Part shown: positions 35,122-46,006 of the stretch, one piece after another
Layout: each line of letters begins with the position of its first letter
Position numbering within the stretch: position 1 is the first letter of the stretch
From: Phaseolus vulgaris
Lineage: Eukaryota > Streptophyta > Magnoliopsida > Fabales > Fabaceae
Assembly: GCF_000499845.2 (NCBI RefSeq)
Contig: NC_023749.2
Coordinates: 28,470,381 to 28,534,380 of the forward strand
Direction of reading: 5' to 3'
Length of the DNA stretch: 64,000 nucleotides
The notes under the pieces: generated by a model
The model's input: only the letters and a program-made list of their open reading frames with translations
What the model was told of the DNA's origin: nothing
Database searches by the model: none
Translations under genes and position numbers: made by a program

Positions 35122-36632
35122 TTATAAAGTAGCAGATGAGGTGGAATTGGTTGAGTCTTCGGCGGGAACGACCTTTCCATCTACTACTTCGTTGTTTATC
35201 GACACCATGCTGAGGTCGAGATCGGGGAATAGGCATGCGAATTGTTCCCGAGCGGCTTCGAATCCAGCAACCAGAATCTGAGCAGAGCTTAGCTTAAGTT
35301 CTTCAATTTGCCTTTGAAGTTCTTCAACCTGTTTCTTGAGCTCCTTGTTCTGCTGCTCCAGCTCTTCGACCTGTTTTCGGAGTTGTTCGTTGGTCTCTTG
35401 AGCATGAAGAAGGTCGTCAGCAACCTTCTTGGATTCCGCTTGAGCTTGGGTCAACTCGGCAGCCATCTTTCCTTTTTCCTTGTTCGCCTCGGTGAGACCA
35501 GCCATGGCGTCGTCCCTTGCTTTTTCTACTTGCCCAAGTAGTTTTTCGCGGTCGATCGACCTTTGCTCCAGTTTTTGTACCTTATCGGCACTAGCTTGAA
35601 TGTGAGCCTCCAGGTCGCTCGCCTTGGTGCGCAGAGGCACGATTTTGCTTTCTAGCTCAACTTTCTCTTGGGCAAGATCATGAATTTTGCGGCGAAGGTC
35701 AGTGGCCTCTTGACGCGCCAATCTGAGCTCGGTGCTCATCGCGTCTTCTACTCGGGAATGTTCCATCTCCGCGAGCGTCAGATTGGCAGACAATTTCTCC
35801 ACCTCGAGCCTCATGGTGCTGTTGTCAGTCCTGAGGTTGAAAAGTTCATCTTGAAGCCTCCTGGTGGAGCTCTCCACAGCCCTCGTTATGATCGATGGGA
35901 TATCCTCTGCTATGTTTTTCAGTTTAGCAGTCAGATGTTCCCACATCCTTGTGACCTTGAGGGAAAGGTTCGCGGCTTGGAGAGGCGCCAGGGGGGCTTG
36001 TTGAGGGTTCTCGTCGCCACCTTCCTTAGCAATATTTTCAGTGGTTGCTTCCTGGCGTGGCGACGCAATCGGGGATTCGGTGATTAGGATTGGAGAGGTG
36101 TGAGCGACCTCATCCCCGATTGGAACGATTCCTGCAGCTGAAGCGTTCGAAGGAGGGCCCCCTCCTGCTGACCTGTGCGGCGTAGAGGCGCTCGGGGGGT
36201 CCTCTAAGAAATTTGGCTCTTGGGCCTCAGTTGCAGGTGGCGCAGTGGCCAATGGAACTGCTTGGACTGGTGATGAAGGGGCTTGTGGTGTTGGCGATGA
36301 GGGAGGAGGAGCAGGCGTTGATGGTGGTGTTGAGGTTGGAAGAGGGGGTTGAGCAGGTGGAGAAGATGGTGCCACCCTCTTCCTTTTCGTGACAAGGCCA
36401 TCCTCTGTGACCTCGTCGTCCTCTTCTTCCTCTTGGACGACTTGGGGGGCTTTCCGCTTAGGCCTCTTAAGGACCAGCTTCTTGCGTTGGGTGGGCTCCT
36501 TGGGCGGTGATCGCCCATGAATGATGGCCTTCTCGACCGCCGAGTTGGGCACCGTCTGGGAACCGATCGCCAACCCGTGGTTCCGGGCGAGCGCCTTTAA
36601 GTCGGCGAGCATGTTCTTACCCAACATGGTGT
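35122..36632 (-). CDS. E3 accessory gene exon 2 (coiled coil), exon intact but orphaned
   Basis: About 500 codons are open without a break. Order: TMLGKNMLADLKALARNHG, basic patches (RKKLVLKRPKRK and TKRKRVAP) on either side of an acidic run EEEEDDE, a proline/serine linker (about residues 85-160), a long coiled coil (about 250-450, ending in EQQNKELKKQVEELQRQIEE), and the tail QFACLFPDLDLS...VVDGKVVPAED. The exon begins after a CAG acceptor (TTTCATGCAG). Exon 1 with the Transposase_28-like domain is missing; the inverted LTR stands in its intron. A start within the intron (36,693) would extend the frame, but the first native Met is MLGKNMLAD. Whether it is expressed is unknown. It could shuttle to the nucleus and oligomerise, by inference only. 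Confidence 0.72.
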
Positions 36633-36734
36633 CTGCATGAAACGAAAGTGCATGAGTTATCTCAAAGAAGAAAAGGATAAGTGTCTGAGGCAATGAAACA
36701 GCAAAACAGGCATATGCAGGTCAACAGGCAGGAT
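36633..36734. other. Intron remnant and flipped U5 end at the E3 inverted-LTR junction
   Basis: Intron sequence of the accessory gene runs to about 36,717. Then GGTCAACAGGCAGGAT, the plus-oriented U5 end of the LTR, directly abuts the minus-oriented LTR, which starts about 20 bases in from its own U5 end. Confidence 0.85.
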
Positions 36735-37492
36735 AGCGCTGGAGAATGCCTCGTCAAAGGATCGACGTGCGCACCGCTTCTCACCTCCGTTCCTCCTCGG
36801 GATCTATCTCAAGAACCTGCAAAGAAACGATACGGCGCCGCTGCGGCCGATCGCACTCCGACGCTCAAGTCAGTGACGGTATCACCAAATACTAAGAACG
36901 AGAACCGTGCAAATCCTCTCTCACTCGCAAGCGTAAAGTGTAAGAACTGAACGTGCATACCTCAGAAAGTCTGTTAAGAGCTCTTATATACCTGGTGGTT
37001 TTCTCTCTCCTGGCAGTTACAGACTTGGACACGTGGCTCGTATCCAACTGTACACGTGCCATCATCTGGAGGCTCCCTGACTTGGCGCTGCTTCTACTCT
37101 TATTTTGGCTAAGTTACTTATGCATGGTACTGCCCAGTGCATAGCTAACTTAGGAGTGCGATCTCTACTGAAACTGGCGAGTTAGGACCTTCATACACCT
37201 TCCCTGTGGTCTCGCCGGCCGCCTTCATAATCTGCTTCTCCTTCGTCTTCGGCGATGTGCTTATTCTGGCGATCTCCGACTGCTTGGTCGCCTGAGTCTA
37301 CATCTGGCGACTTCATCTTCAACCTGGCGATCGCCTATTCTGGTGAACTGGAAATCGGAACACGCCAACTTAACAATCGGCGACCACACGTGCCTCCCGA
37401 CTTCCTTCCTATCTGCCAACCTGGCGCCTTGTCAACATGCCTACACTGTAGCAGGATGCCACGTCATCACACCCGTCCACCAGGGCGGTACA
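36735..37492 (-). repeat. Right LTR of E3 (inverted)
   Basis: Reverse complement of the left LTR over 758 bases with roughly seven or eight differences, mostly transitions. It ends CGGTACA at the target duplication. Confidence 0.95.
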
Positions 37493-37497
37493 CTTAT
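37493..37497. other. Target site duplication of gypsy-E3, right copy
   Basis: cttat, identical to 28,392-28,396. Confidence 0.95.
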
Positions 37498-38085
37498 ACA
37501 AAGAAAGAGGATTTGGAAAGAAAACACCTTGATAGCAGACTCAAGAGTTCGAACCAGGACCCTCACAGCTGTAACACTTGACAAAACCTTGAATTTTAAG
37601 CCAAAGGCACCAGCATAAGAGCATTTAAAAGTTTTGAAGAAAAACTTTAAAAAAACTAAACTCACTTTAAAATATCAATGAAAGTGCTTGAAGAATGTAT
37701 GCAAATCGTAATTGCAAGGGATGATTTGACCTAAGATCAATCTCCCATTTTATAGGTTTCAAATCAAAACAAATTTCTCAAAAACAATTAGAAACTGTTA
37801 TAAAACAACAGATTGAAGTTCAAAAGAACAAATTGTTTTTTGAAAGTACTTTTGGTGGTAACATGACCACTTTCTGATTATATTAAAATTATAAGTGTGA
37901 ACAAAACAGAATTTTGGAGTTAAAACTGAATTTTGAAAATGTTAACAATTTTGTACCAGTACCAAAGACTCTTTGTCAAACAACAGATTAAATTTTTTGT
38001 ACCATAAACCAGTTTTTGAAAAACTTGGAGCAGATTTTTGAAAACACTTTTTAAGAGACCCTTGTGCTTAAGCTCATCACTATGT
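37498..38085 (-). repeat. Copia-1 5' LTR, second piece
   Basis: It continues the LTR after E3 and resembles 45,330-45,881 of copia-2. A minus-strand TATAAAA lies at 37,748-37,754. The last five bases are the ctatg duplicated by the solo LTR. Confidence 0.82.
38081..38085. other. Target site duplication of the solo LTR, left copy
   Basis: ctatg, repeated at 39,071-39,075. Confidence 0.93.
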
Positions 38086-39070
38086 GATGGAGATCAAGCT
38101 CAAGAGGACATGGAGGCCAATCATCAAGCTCAAGAAGAGGTGGAGGCACAAATGGAGGACGCCCATGGAGGTTAAAGTCCACCTCAAAGGATTACAAGAA
38201 GCATGTTCAAAGCTTTGGGAGCTAGAGGACATTTATTTTCTCTTTTTGTAGTTTCTTTAGTTGAAGGTGCTTAGAGGGAAACTTTAGAAACCTCTTTTGT
38301 TATAACATCTTTTAGGCTTTAGTTAGGAGCTTTAGGGGGGTGTGTTAGTAGATAGGTGTAGAAGTAGAATAGGAGGTGCCAAAGTGAAGGAAGGAGTCAC
38401 ACCTTCCTCATGGCTTGAAATAGGCGCCGATTTTAGCTAGCTTTGGGAGGGAAATTTGAATTGTTTTAGCTTGCATTTTCAGCACCTTAGGCTATAAATA
38501 GAGGTGCTCTCTTTGTAAAATTCAGATTGGAATTAATCTAAGAAAACTCTACTCAAATTTTGAGTGACCTTTGGAGAGCTTTTGGAGCCTTCTTCTCTAG
38601 TCTTATCTTGATGGATCAATGGAGTCCTCAAGTGGCGGCATCACTCTCATCTAGGAGCATTCCACACTTCTAGTGGCGAGATCATCCATCCTCCTTCCAT
38701 CTTCATGAGCATTCTCTTCTCCTTCCTTTCTTCTTCTTCAATTGTTCATGTTGCTTTGTGTTCTTGAGTTTTTCAGTTTTGGTTTTTCTATTTTCCAGCA
38801 CTTTGTTCTGTTTTTGTTCTTAATTCTGTTCGGTTCATATGAATTGTTGTTTAATTCTGTTCGGTCATTCCAGTTTTCATTCCTTTGTTGATTCAATTTG
38901 ACAATATTTGGTTCATCCAAATGAGTTTGGGATTTGGTACTAGTTATTGGTGAGTTCTTGTCTTAGAACAATGATCCAACTCTAAGAAAAGTGCCTCTAT
39001 ATTTTCCAGCTCAAGGTGATTCCTAAAAATGTCAAGAATCTTGTTCTATGTGGCTATTGGAATCACATCA
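38086..39070 (+). repeat. Solo LTR of the gypsy family starting at 61,272
   Basis: A 985-base LTR from TGATGGAGATC to AATCACATCA, about 95% like 61,272-62,255. TATAAATA is at 38,493-38,500. Its first 200 bases encode a pol tail (HQAQEEVEAQMEDAHGG, then a stop, then ITRSMFKALGARGHLFSLF). Perfect target duplications show it formed by LTR-LTR recombination after a normal insertion. Confidence 0.95.
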
Positions 39071-39075
39071 CTATG
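39071..39075. other. Target site duplication of the solo LTR, right copy
   Basis: ctatg, identical to 38,081-38,085. Confidence 0.93.
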
Positions 39076-39203
39076 GCTATGAGATATAAGGTAGATTCAA
39101 ATTGCAAAAGACTATTTAAACAATTCTAACCTAACTAAGACCATGAATAACATGTTCGATAAACCTTCAAACAAATTGTCTTCATCAAACACTTCTTCAT
39201 GCA
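39076..39203 (-). repeat. Copia-1 5' LTR, outer end
   Basis: Similarity to copia-2 (45,887-46,006) continues to CTTCATGCA, then stops. That places the element's outer end here. Confidence 0.7.
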
Positions 39204-40193
39204 AGTTGATTAGAATCTTCACTTATCCTCATCAGCATGAATTTTGCCACTCACTACCTCAATTAGTCTAAGTTAACCACTGGCTTTTTACATAAACTAT
39301 CGACGAACGGGCCTGACCGGAGTGTTGTCACTAAGTTATGCATGGCTACCTCGGGGTTGAGGTTCTAGATATTTAAGGATAATTTACTGAATCTCTGCAT
39401 GAAGGCTTAGAGTAACTCACCTTTCTCTTTTTGTATGTTGACAAGTACAATAGATACGAGATGATGCAATCGAATTGTAGCAAACATTGTGTCAAACTTG
39501 GATAGAAGTGTTTTATAGAAATCCACTAAGTTAGGGGGAAGCCTTGTGAACCAAAAGAGTGCCCCTCCCTTTAGTGATTTGGGGAATACTCGACACAACA
39601 CCAAGTTATTTGATGTATAGAGACTCATCTGTGTTTTGTAAACATCGATATGCTCATCTAGATTCGTGGTATTGTCGTACTGATTGATGTTCAACCCTTT
39701 CCAATTAGGAGGGAGTTGTGCTTCCATAATTTCATCGGTAAAAGGTTGTCCCTTTGGTTTGTCGTTCAGAATGTGAGTATGCTCTGAATGTTGGCTGGAA
39801 AACTTGTTAGTCTAAGTTTGGCCGATAGCCATCCTCTCTTGGTTTTGTGTGTGTTTGGATCTTTGTGGGGAGGGTTGTCTCTCAATTTCTATACCTAACC
39901 CTTCAGGCCCTAGTCCGAGGGGTGGTCTTCTTACTTTTGGATCTGGCCTTCGATGTCCACGCCCGATTCTGGGTATAGCTCTGGCTAGTTGCCCCTTCAT
40001 CTGGTCATTCTCTTCTCGAAGAACTCTTACGTCCTCCTTGTTCTTCTAGCGAAGGGCTTATATCTCCTCCCTATTCTTCTAACATATTTTTGCTATCTCT
40101 CTTTGCAATGTTTGGAGAATAGTTGCTTATTCCGCTTCCACAATTTTGTCATTTGTCTTGTTGCAACCATTACTGCTCTTTTGAATCTATCTT
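39204..40193 (-). pseudogene. gag of an older Ty3/gypsy (element D)
   Basis: Minus-strand frames give MEAQLPPNWKGLNINQYDNT, then VFPKSLKGGALFWFTRLPPN and LRSGPFVDSLCKKPVVNLD, a plant gypsy gag core. An Arg/Pro-rich N-terminus lies upstream (39,812-40,000). Stops lie near 39,809 and 39,268, and further decay leads to 39,204, where copia-1 begins. So copia-1 inserted into this gag. Confidence 0.82.
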
Positions 40194-40213
40194 GGCCCCA
40201 TGGTGGGCGCCAA
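40194..40213 (-). other. Primer binding site of element D
   Basis: The minus strand reads TTGGCGCCCACCATGGGGCC next to the LTR end AAGGTCA. It differs by one base in the CACCGTGGGG core from the site used by the other Tat-like elements. Confidence 0.75.
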
Positions 40214-40214
40214 T

Positions 40215-40246
40215 TGACCTTGTATAGACTGATAGGTCCTAGATAG
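40215..40246 (-). repeat. 5' LTR of element D, inner end
   Basis: TGACCTTGTATAGACTGATA is the U5 end in reverse. The LTR is interrupted here by copia-2 and resumes at 46,007. Confidence 0.65.
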
Positions 40247-40766
40247 TATTGGGTTTATTAGTGTCTAATTTCAAGAGGGAGGTGAATTGAGCTTATAAAA
40301 TATTTGCAAAGAATACTACTTTTAGAAATCCTGAGAAAAAGAAAAGATTGATTCAGAGTAAAACACATTTGTTTTTCTGATTACATAAGCACTTACAAAA
40401 ATCAAATAGATTAGTTTTAGAATCAATGTGTTTAATTTCCAACTTTACAAAACTAAGCACAAGCACTTCAATCAGCCACAACAACAAAAAAGATATATGA
40501 TAAAGGACTTAAACCAAGAAATTCAACTTCAAATTTTTAAAATTAGTTTTGGAAATAAAAATGAATCCTTAACAAAATTATTTATACCTTATTACTTGTT
40601 TTACCCAACTAGTATTTACAGATTCAGTTATTCTTAATCAGACAACAATTTTTCCAGAATCTTGAAGAACTATATATGAACCAACCTAGGAAAAAACAGA
40701 TTCAATTTCAAATCAATAGATTCATTTTATCACATAATATCAGTTTTTCAGATTTAAGTGCAGAGG
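40247..40766 (-). repeat. Copia-2 3' LTR, truncated
   Basis: About 520 bases matching 44,585-45,105. The terminal TG has become TA. It is joined to pol RNase H codons where the two share CTCTGCA-like bases. Confidence 0.85.
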
Positions 40767-42640
40767 TTTTGTAAAAAAATCAGTTAATTGGAGTTCAGTT
40801 CCAATGAATTTAATTTCACAATTCACATTAGCAATATGTTCACTTAAAAAATTATGCTTTATCTCAATGTGATTAGTTCTAGAATGCATAACAGGATCTT
40901 TAGTCAAATTAATTGCACTAGTGTTATCACATAGGATAAGTATTGTACTTAGCATGATAACAAAATCACTTAACTGTTGTTTTAACCATATGGTTTGAGC
41001 ATTCCAGCTACAATATATTTTGCCTCTACTGTTGAAAGAGCAACACATGCTTGCTTTTTGCAATGTCAAGAGATTAAAGTTGACCCAAGCATATGGCAAA
41101 TTCCATTTGTGCTCTTCCTATAAATTTTGCAACCTGCAAAGTCTGAATCAAAAAAACCAGTTAAGTTTAGAGATACATTACATGGATACCATAGACCGAC
41201 TTCTGTGGTTCCTTGAAAGTATTTAAGAATTCTTTTAGCAGCATTGAAGTGTGATTCCTTTGGGGCATATTAGAACCTGGCACACATACATACAACAAAT
41301 ATCATATCAGGTCTACTAGCTATTAAATACAACAAAGAACCTATTAAACCTCTATATTTGGTTTGATCAATAAGTTTTCCAGCAGGGTCTTGGTCAAGTT
41401 GACAACTTGTAGAAATAAGTGTGTTGATTGCTTTGCACTGGTCTATCTTAAACTTTCTTAACAAATCCTTGCATTATCTATCTTGATTTATAAAGATTCC
41501 ATCCTTTAGTTGTTTGACTTGTAAACTAAGAAAATAGTTCAACTCCCCCATCACAGACATCCCAAATTCACTCTTCATAACTTCTACAAGTGCTTCACAT
41601 AGTCCTTTATTTGTAGAACCGAAAATGATATCATCCACATATACCTCTACAAGTATGATGTCTTCACTCTTTTTCTTAATGAACAATGTCTTGTTAGAGG
41701 TACCACGGTTATAGCCTTGAGATAGCAGAAAGTCATTCAATCTCTCATACCATTGCCTAGGAGCTTGTTTGAGTCCATAGAGTGCCTTTTTTTTTTTATC
41801 TTGAACACATGTTCAGGAAATTTGTAGTCCTCAAATCTTAGGGTTTGTGATACAAACACTTCTTCATTTATATAAGAATTTAGGAATGAACTCTTTACAT
41901 CCATTTGGAATAGCTTAAATCCCTTTATGCATGGAAAGGCTAGGACAAGTCTAACAGTTTCAAGTCTTGCCACTGGTGCATATGTCTCATCATAATCAAT
42001 TCCCTCTTCCTAGTTATAAACCTTGGCAACCAGCCTTGCTTTGTTCCTTGTGATTACCCTCATGCTCATCAATTTTGTTTCTGTACACCCACATAGTCCC
42101 TAAGATATTCATCTCGGATGTTCTTGGAACTAGAGACCATACTTCATTCCTTGTAAACTTATGCAGTAACCATTTTCATTATACAGTATTTTAGCTAATT
42201 TCTTGAAGCCTTATAAGCATTATTGTTAGAGACTAGAAATTGGGTCCAAGTGTATCTTGAAAAATCATCCACAATTAGTAAAGCATAATAATTTCCAGCT
42301 AAGCTAGCATTTCTAGAGGGCTCAAACAAATCCATACGTAAAGCATGCAAAGGTTTACTAGTAGAAATCATGTCCTTTGATTTACAAGAGGTTCTTGTTT
42401 GTTTACCCTTCACACATGCATCACACAATCTGTTATCTTGAAATTTAATGTTTGGTTAACCAGAAACAAGTTCCTTGGATTTCAATTTGTTTACATGATT
42501 TGTATTGACGTGGGTTAACCTCCTATGCCATAGCCAAGACTCATCATCCTTTGATAAGAGGCATTTATTTTCAGAGCACTTATGCATGATATCTAGAAGA
42601 TAGATTTTATTTACCCTTGTATCTGTGAACAACACCTTAC
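40767..42640 (-). pseudogene. Copia-2 pol: integrase, RT and RNase H
   Basis: From right to left it gives the integrase head CDACVKGKQTRTSCKS and core LLIVDDFSRYTWTQFLV, RT with FQMDVKSSFLNSYINEEVFV and the catalytic VEVYVDDIIFGSTN, and RNase H with KYRGLIGSLLYLIASRPDMI and HIEIKHNFLSEHI. The order integrase before RT is copia-type. Several frameshifts and stops break it. Confidence 0.9.
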
Positions 42641-44537
42641 CAAAAGCCTCATTTGAGATTGTGCACTTGTTGGTTTAAAAGTTGATATGGTAGCCTTTGT
42701 CACACAATTGGCTGATGCTTAGAAGACTATGTTTCAATCCTTCCACATATAGTACATTCTCTATTAAAGTTGATCCTTTAGTTCCAAGATTTCCTCTTCC
42801 AAGAATTCTTCCACAATTATTGTCCCCATAAGTCACATGCCCTCCTGCTTTAAGCTTCAAATCAGTGAATTGTGCAAGATCACGAGTCATAAGAAGCCAT
42901 TTGACTAGCCTTTTTGGAACAAGGTAATTCTTGCACTTACATGTTCTTGATGTATGACCAGATTTCATACACTAGAAACAAGTAGGAACAAACTTTAATT
43001 TTGAACTGTTGAAAGAAGAAAAAATTGTTCTTGCTGGAACACAAAATTTGAAAACTTTTTCACATTATTCTTTCTTCCTGGATTGTATCCTAACCCATTT
43101 TTATTAAAAACAGCATTTTGTGATCCTCATAGAGTCTCAAGATTTTCTCTTCCCTTAGTGAAATTTGACAAGGTTTTGAGCAAATATTCAAATTTTTTTT
43201 CCAGATTTTTACAATTTTCACAGGTTTTTATAAATGTATGCAGACATTTCAATTCAAGACTAACTAGCTCAGTTTTAGCTTTATGCAATTCTTCTCAAGT
43301 GACTTAACCTTAGGTTCAAGTATGTTATCTGCACTTTTCAGTTTATTTCATATAATGGCTAATTTATTTGCTTCATCATGGGTTTCTTTGAAAGCAATTA
43401 GTAACTGATCATAGCTTTCTGAATTAATAGAGTAATCACTAACCGAATTAGAGCTTGAACCTTCATTGTTCACCATGAAGCACAAATTTACTTCTTCACT
43501 CTCAGTTAAGGAACCACTTGATGGGGATACTTCATTGTCCTCCCAGGAGATGTATGCTCTTTTTCCTTTGCTTATTTAACCCTTCTTGCTGACTTGTTTG
43601 TCTTTATTTTGATTGTTTGGACAATCAACTTTTATGTGACCTGGTTTACCACAACCAAAGCAAATGTAATTAGATTAATTTGACTCATTGGGTTTAGAGT
43701 ACCTTTTCCTTGGTTGAGTTTTGTTCCTGCTTTTCCTCTTCAGGAATCTGCTGAATTTTCTGGTGAGAAGACTCAAGGTTTCATCTTGTCCAAAATTTTC
43801 TTCTTCTTCACTTGTATCATTCTGCACACTGGACTTCAATGCAATACCTTTGGTTTTCCTTTCCACTATTTCTTATTCTTTTAATCTATTGAGTTCTATT
43901 TCATGTTCCCTCAACTTCCCAAACAATGAAGCAGTGGAGAGCTTGGATAAATCTCTGGATTCAGAGATTGTTGTTATCTTAGGCTGCCAGCTTCTGTCAA
44001 GGCATTTCCGAACCTTGATGTTTAGTTCTTCTTTATCAAAGACCTTACCAAGTCTAGTGAAATGATTCACAATATGTGTAAACTGTTTTTGCACATCTGC
44101 AATGGTCTCTTTTGGCTACATCCTGAAAAGCTCATACCCTTGGATGACGGTATGCTTTCTTGCCCTTTTCACATCATTCGTGCCCTCATGGGTTATTTCC
44201 GTACTTCCCACATTTCCTTAGCCGAGTTGCATTGAGACACTCTGAAGAATTCATCCATATTCAAGGCAGAGGTGATGATGTTTTTTGCTAAAGAATGATA
44301 TTGAGCCTTCTTCTTTTCACTTTCACTTCATTCAGACCAAGGATTCTTCATGGTTTCCTCTTTGATAACCTGCATAGGCACAAAAGGTCCATTTATCATT
44401 ACATCCCAAATACCCATACCAATAGATTCCATAAAAATCTTCATCCTAATTTTCCATAAAGCATAATTCAATCCACCAAACATAGAAGGCCTATTAATAG
44501 ACGCACCCTCAGGAAAAGGCAATTTAAACTTAGACAT
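42641..44537 (-). pseudogene. Copia-2 gag and protease region
   Basis: Gag starts at 44,537 (MSKFKLPFPEGASINRPSMF, then NYALWKIRMKIFMESIGMGI). A zinc knuckle CFGCGKPGHIKVDC lies at about 43,630-43,670, followed by RAYISWEDNEVS-type acidic sequence. The protease/pre-integrase part [16 protein letters not shown] is at 42,675-42,968. These match SIRE1/Maximus elements. Stops are frequent. Confidence 0.88.
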
Positions 44538-44568
44538 AATGAATAAAACTTGAGTAAGCTACAAGTCC

Positions 44569-44584
44569 TAACTCTAATACCATT
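44569..44584 (-). other. Primer binding site of copia-2
   Basis: The minus strand reads TGGTATTAGAGTTAGG two bases after the LTR, close to the initiator-Met tRNA site. Confidence 0.75.
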
Positions 44585-46006
44585 TGTTGGGTTTATTAGT
44601 ATCTAAGTTCAAGAGGGGGATGAATTGAGCTTATAATTTTTTTGCAAAGAATATTGTTTTTAGAAATCCTAACAAAGAGAACAGATTGATTCAGAGTAAA
44701 CAAATTTATTTTTCTGATTACATAAACACTTCCAGAAATCAATCAGGTTAGTTTTAAAATCAATGTGTTTAATTTCCAACTTTACAAAACTGAGCACAAG
44801 CACTTCAATCAGCCACAACTGCAGAAAAGATGTATGAGAAAGATCTTAAACCAAGAAATCCAACTTCAAATCATTAAAATCAGTTTTGGAAAGAAAAATG
44901 AATCCTTAACCAAATTATTTAGAAGACCTTATTACTTGTTTTACCCAACCAGTATTTACAGATTCAGTGATTCTTAATCAAACAAGAATTTTTCCAGAAT
45001 CTTGAAGAACAACATATGAACCAGCCCAGAAAAAACACATTCAATTTCAAATCAACAAATTCATTTTATCACATAATATCAGTTTTTCAGATTTAACTGC
45101 AGAGATCAAAAAGAGAGAGGGACACACAGTTTATACTGGTTCGCTCAACAAGAGCTACATCCAGTCCCACCTTACACCAATGTGGATTCCACTAAATCAA
45201 ATCAATCTTTTACAAAACCTTCTTGGTTCCTGAACCCTCCAAGAACAAAGAATACAATGCTAAAAACCTCTATTTCAACAGCACCCACACTTCAAGAAAC
45301 CCTATCAAGAAGTGCATTTACAAACACCCTTATAAAATAAAAGAATAGAAATGAAAATACTTGAATAGCAGATGCAAAAGGTCAAGAACAAAACACTTTA
45401 TGCAGCACCACTGTGACAGAACCAAAAATCTCAAACCGAGATTTGCTAGCACAAGAACACTTGTAGATTTTTAGAGTTTTTTAAAGCACTTAAAATTGTA
45501 TTAAAAAATGTATTTTTTAAGTGTAATCTGATATGAAATACACTTCTCCTTTTATAGCTTTTATATCAAAATAGTTTTTCATAAAACAGTTAAAAGTTGT
45601 TATAAAAATAACAGATTGAAGTCTAAATAAACAAATTAGTTTTTGAAAATACAGTTGGTCATTACATAACCACTTTCAAATCAATTTAAAACGGTGACAA
45701 AGAGCTGAACTGATTTTGGTCACAAAACAGAATTTTGAAAAGGCTTATCAAATTTGCACCAGTACAAATTTTATAAAATAACAGATTTATTTTCTATGCA
45801 GTAAACTAGTTTTGAAAAACTTTAAACAAATTTTGAGAAAACTTTGTAGGATACCCTTGTGCTTAAGCTCATCACCTTGATTATGAGATATGAGGTAGAT
45901 CACAGTGCAAAAGGCATATTTAAACAACCTCTAATCTACAAGAGACAATGAATTACAATACAACAATCTTCAAAATGATTTGCTTCATCAAACACACTAT
46001 TTGCCA
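44585..46006 (-). repeat. Copia-2 5' LTR
   Basis: A long LTR of 1422 bases, from TGGCAAATAG (outer end) to CCCAACA. TATAAAA lies at 45,550-45,556 on the minus strand. Long LTRs are usual in this lineage. Confidence 0.82.

Larger units (their letters stand above)
28397..37492 (+). mobile_element. Ty3/gypsy element E3 with inverted LTRs
   Basis: Same family as E2. It holds a plus-strand LTR, primer site, gag, protease, RT and integrase remnants, repeats, and the coiled-coil exon of the antisense gene. Unusually it ends in a second LTR in reverse orientation. Both outer ends are therefore the U3 end (TGTACCG... and ...CGGTACA), yet perfect five-base target duplications flank it. The two LTRs are about 99% identical by eye, so it is young. 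RNase H, part of the integrase, exon 1 of the accessory gene and the polypurine tract are missing. Confidence 0.93.
4335..39203 (-). mobile_element. SIRE1/Maximus-type Ty1/copia element (copia-1), split by nested insertions
   Basis: Pieces at 4335-6149, 18,623-19,399, 26,016-28,396, 37,498-38,085 and 39,076-39,203 join into one minus-strand copia element. From right to left they give the 5' LTR, gag, the RNase H end of pol, a spacer and an env-like gene. Removing gypsy-E2 joins the RNase H codons across caatt, removing E3 joins the LTR across cttat, and removing the solo LTR joins it across ctatg. About 1.3 kb of protease, integrase and RT is missing at the dimeric gypsy insertion. The left end and 3' LTR are hidden by A1. 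All coding parts carry stops. Confidence 0.8.
40247..46006 (-). mobile_element. SIRE1/Maximus-type Ty1/copia element (copia-2)
   Basis: The minus strand holds a full 5' LTR, primer site, gag, protease, integrase, RT and RNase H, then directly a partial 3' LTR. The env-like region and about 900 bases of the 3' LTR are deleted, with CTCTGCA-like microhomology at about 40,760. Coding parts have many stops. I see no clear target duplication (gatag against agatg). Confidence 0.87.

Noticed and set aside
36633..36693. Start codon at 36,693 giving a longer E3 accessory protein
   Set aside because: These codons correspond to the intron in E2 and include the splice acceptor.
28397..37492. DNA transposon with 760-base terminal inverted repeats
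   Set aside because: The terminal repeats are clear LTRs of the E2 family with TATA box and primer site, and gag-pol lies inside.
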